Assembly: GCF_029714365.1 (NCBI RefSeq)
Contig: NZ_CP121659.1
Span: 186,001 to 250,000 of the forward strand
Direction: 5' to 3'
DNA: 64,000 nucleotides
Source of the DNA: Sinorhizobium terangae
GTDB taxonomy: Bacteria; Pseudomonadota; Alphaproteobacteria; Rhizobiales; Rhizobiaceae
Shown here: in pieces, positions 63,132 to 64,000 of the stretch
Layout: the number at the start of each line of letters is the position of its first letter
Position numbering within the stretch: position 1 is the first letter of the stretch
Position numbers and translations under genes: made by a program
Notes under the pieces: generated by a model
The model's database searches: none
Told to the model about the DNA's origin: nothing
The model's input: only the letters and a program-made list of their open reading frames with translations

Positions 63132-64000
63132 ATGAAGTTCAGCATCTCCGCGGGGGCACGTTTTTTTCTGCTGGGCCAACGCAAGACGATTTTCGTAGAA
63201 TCGTCGCAGCAGATTTTTGAGGTCGATGACCTCACGGCCTATTTCACATGCGCTCTCACCGAGCCGGCGTCGCTCCAGCAATTGGTGTCGGGCCTCGTGG
63301 CGCGCGGTGCCAGCCGGGCGACGGCACGCGCCTCCGTGCGGAAATACCTTGCGCATTGGTCCCGTCAGGGCCTGCTGGACATCCTCCTTGATGAGGAGGA
63401 GGGCCCGCCACTGCGCAGCCAGGTGCTTGATCTGGCAGGAACTGCTGTCTCGATAGTCTGTTACGATAGTCCTCTCGCCGAGCTCGTGCTGCCCGTTTTC
63501 GAGCATCTGGAGACGCCGGAGCGAAAGTCTTCGCTCGTCTACGAGGTGGCGGCCTTCGGCAACGGAGCTTGCATCAGCCGCAACCACTCTCGTGGAACGA
63601 TCATTGCGGCCGAAGAGGCGGCGCCTGCGCTGAAGACCATGCTGACGGACGATGTGCTCGCATGCCTCGGGAGGAATGTCGCGCTCCATGCCGCGCTTCT
63701 CGTAAAGAACCGACAGGGCCTGCTCATTTGTGGCGCGCCGGGTGCCGGCAAGACGACGCTCGCGCTAGCCCTTCTCCAAGCTGGTTTTGCCTGTGCTGGG
63801 GATGATATCGCGGTTGTGGGTGCCGATGGCCTGGTGCAGGGGGTGCCTTTTGCGCCGGCACTGAAGCGCGGCTCATGGGGCCTGATCGACGGCGTCGTCC
63901 GCGATGCGATCGCCGCTGCCCCGATCCACCGCCGCCTCGACAAGAAGCGCGTTCGCTATCTCGCATCGATCCCCTACGCACCGCATGAGGGGGTTCCGCT
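63132..64000 (+). CDS. PqqD-HprK-like serine kinase family protein (partial, cut by window end)
   Basis: 289 residues are visible; the C-terminus lies beyond base 64000. Residues 1-90 resemble a PqqD-like winged helix (FEVDDLTAYFTCALTEPASL, ARASVRKYLAHWSRQGLLD). Near residue 200 comes a Walker A GAPGAGKTTLALALL with DDIAVV, as in HPr kinase-related proteins (HprK-related A type, lasso-peptide kinases). Such genes occur in peptide-modifying (PqqD-containing) or glycan clusters. ATG 63132 with GGGGGATTGGA upstream. Partners should lie to the right of the window. Confidence 0.78.
   Translation, partial: MKFSISAGARFFLLGQRKTIFVESSQQIFEVDDLTAYFTCALTEPASLQQLVSGLVARGASRATARASVRKYLAHWSRQGLLDILLDEEEGPPLRSQVLDLAGTAVSIVCYDSPLAELVLPVFEHLETPERKSSLVYEVAAFGNGACISRNHSRGTIIAAEEAAPALKTMLTDDVLACLGRNVALHAALLVKNRQGLLICGAPGAGKTTLALALLQAGFACAGDDIAVVGADGLVQGVPFAPALKRGSWGLIDGVVRDAIAAAPIHRRLDKKRVRYLASIPYAPHEGVP

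Overview
The window looks like chromosomal DNA of a Sinorhizobium/Ensifer-type alphaproteobacterium. The main reason is the layout rkpU, then divergent rkpA-G-H-I-J, then convergent kpsF: this is the rkp-1 (K-antigen capsule) region described in S. meliloti and S. fredii. Other support comes from the conserved alphaproteobacterial block murA-DUF2948-hisD-UPF0262-phosphatase-infA-maf-yacG-tRNA-Phe, from DUF930, TadG-like and cyanide-insensitive bd-oxidase genes of rhizobial type, and from many copies of rhizobial intergenic mosaic repeats. Species cannot be fixed from sequence alone.

Layout. 1-9 kb: the 3' part is missing from a transporter-sensor fusion kinase, followed by mscL, an aminotransferase, a TadG-like pilus protein, a UDP-glucose 4-epimerase and a chorismate mutase, then a cluster of back-to-back repeats. 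9-13 kb: cydA-cydB-DUF2474 terminal oxidase operon and an ArnT-like glycosyltransferase. 13.5-21.8 kb: a divergent catabolic island. One arm is a polar amino acid ABC transporter plus an M20 amidohydrolase; the other arm is a TetR regulator with genes resembling aruH and aruI (arginine:pyruvate transaminase and 2-ketoarginine decarboxylase). 22-26.5 kb: a small secreted protein, fused secDF, small orphan ORFs and an Rrf2 regulator. 26.6-42 kb: the capsule locus. 42-50 kb: pncA/pncB (NAD salvage), a chemoreceptor, small orphan genes, an ABC-F ATPase and tRNA-Thr. 50-56.6 kb: the housekeeping block. 56.6-64 kb: a less conserved stretch with short orphan genes, a GT21 glycosyltransferase, a GlxA-type regulator, DUF930 and a Tat-signal Gly/Lys-rich mini-protein. 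It ends in a truncated PqqD-HprK-like kinase gene that probably opens a peptide- or glycan-modifying cluster beyond the window.

How genes cooperate. RkpA (multidomain fatty acid/polyketide synthase), RkpG (AONS-like PLP acyltransferase) and RkpH (short-chain reductase) form the same chemical logic as sphingoid-base synthesis and probably make a dedicated lipid. RkpI, RkpJ (KpsS-like), KpsF (arabinose-5-phosphate isomerase, Kdo precursor) and RkpU (Wza-like lipoprotein) serve capsule assembly and export. The arginine island imports a basic amino acid, may deacylate it, then transaminates and decarboxylates it under one TetR repressor.

Most distinctive observations: an intergenic repeat has been captured in frame as residues 9-47 of an ABC permease; a second repeat forms the last residues of a GlxA-type regulator; and there is a possible RiPP-like or kinase-linked cluster at the right edge. 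Nothing here proves a wholly new system. The right-edge cluster and the coding repeats are the best leads.
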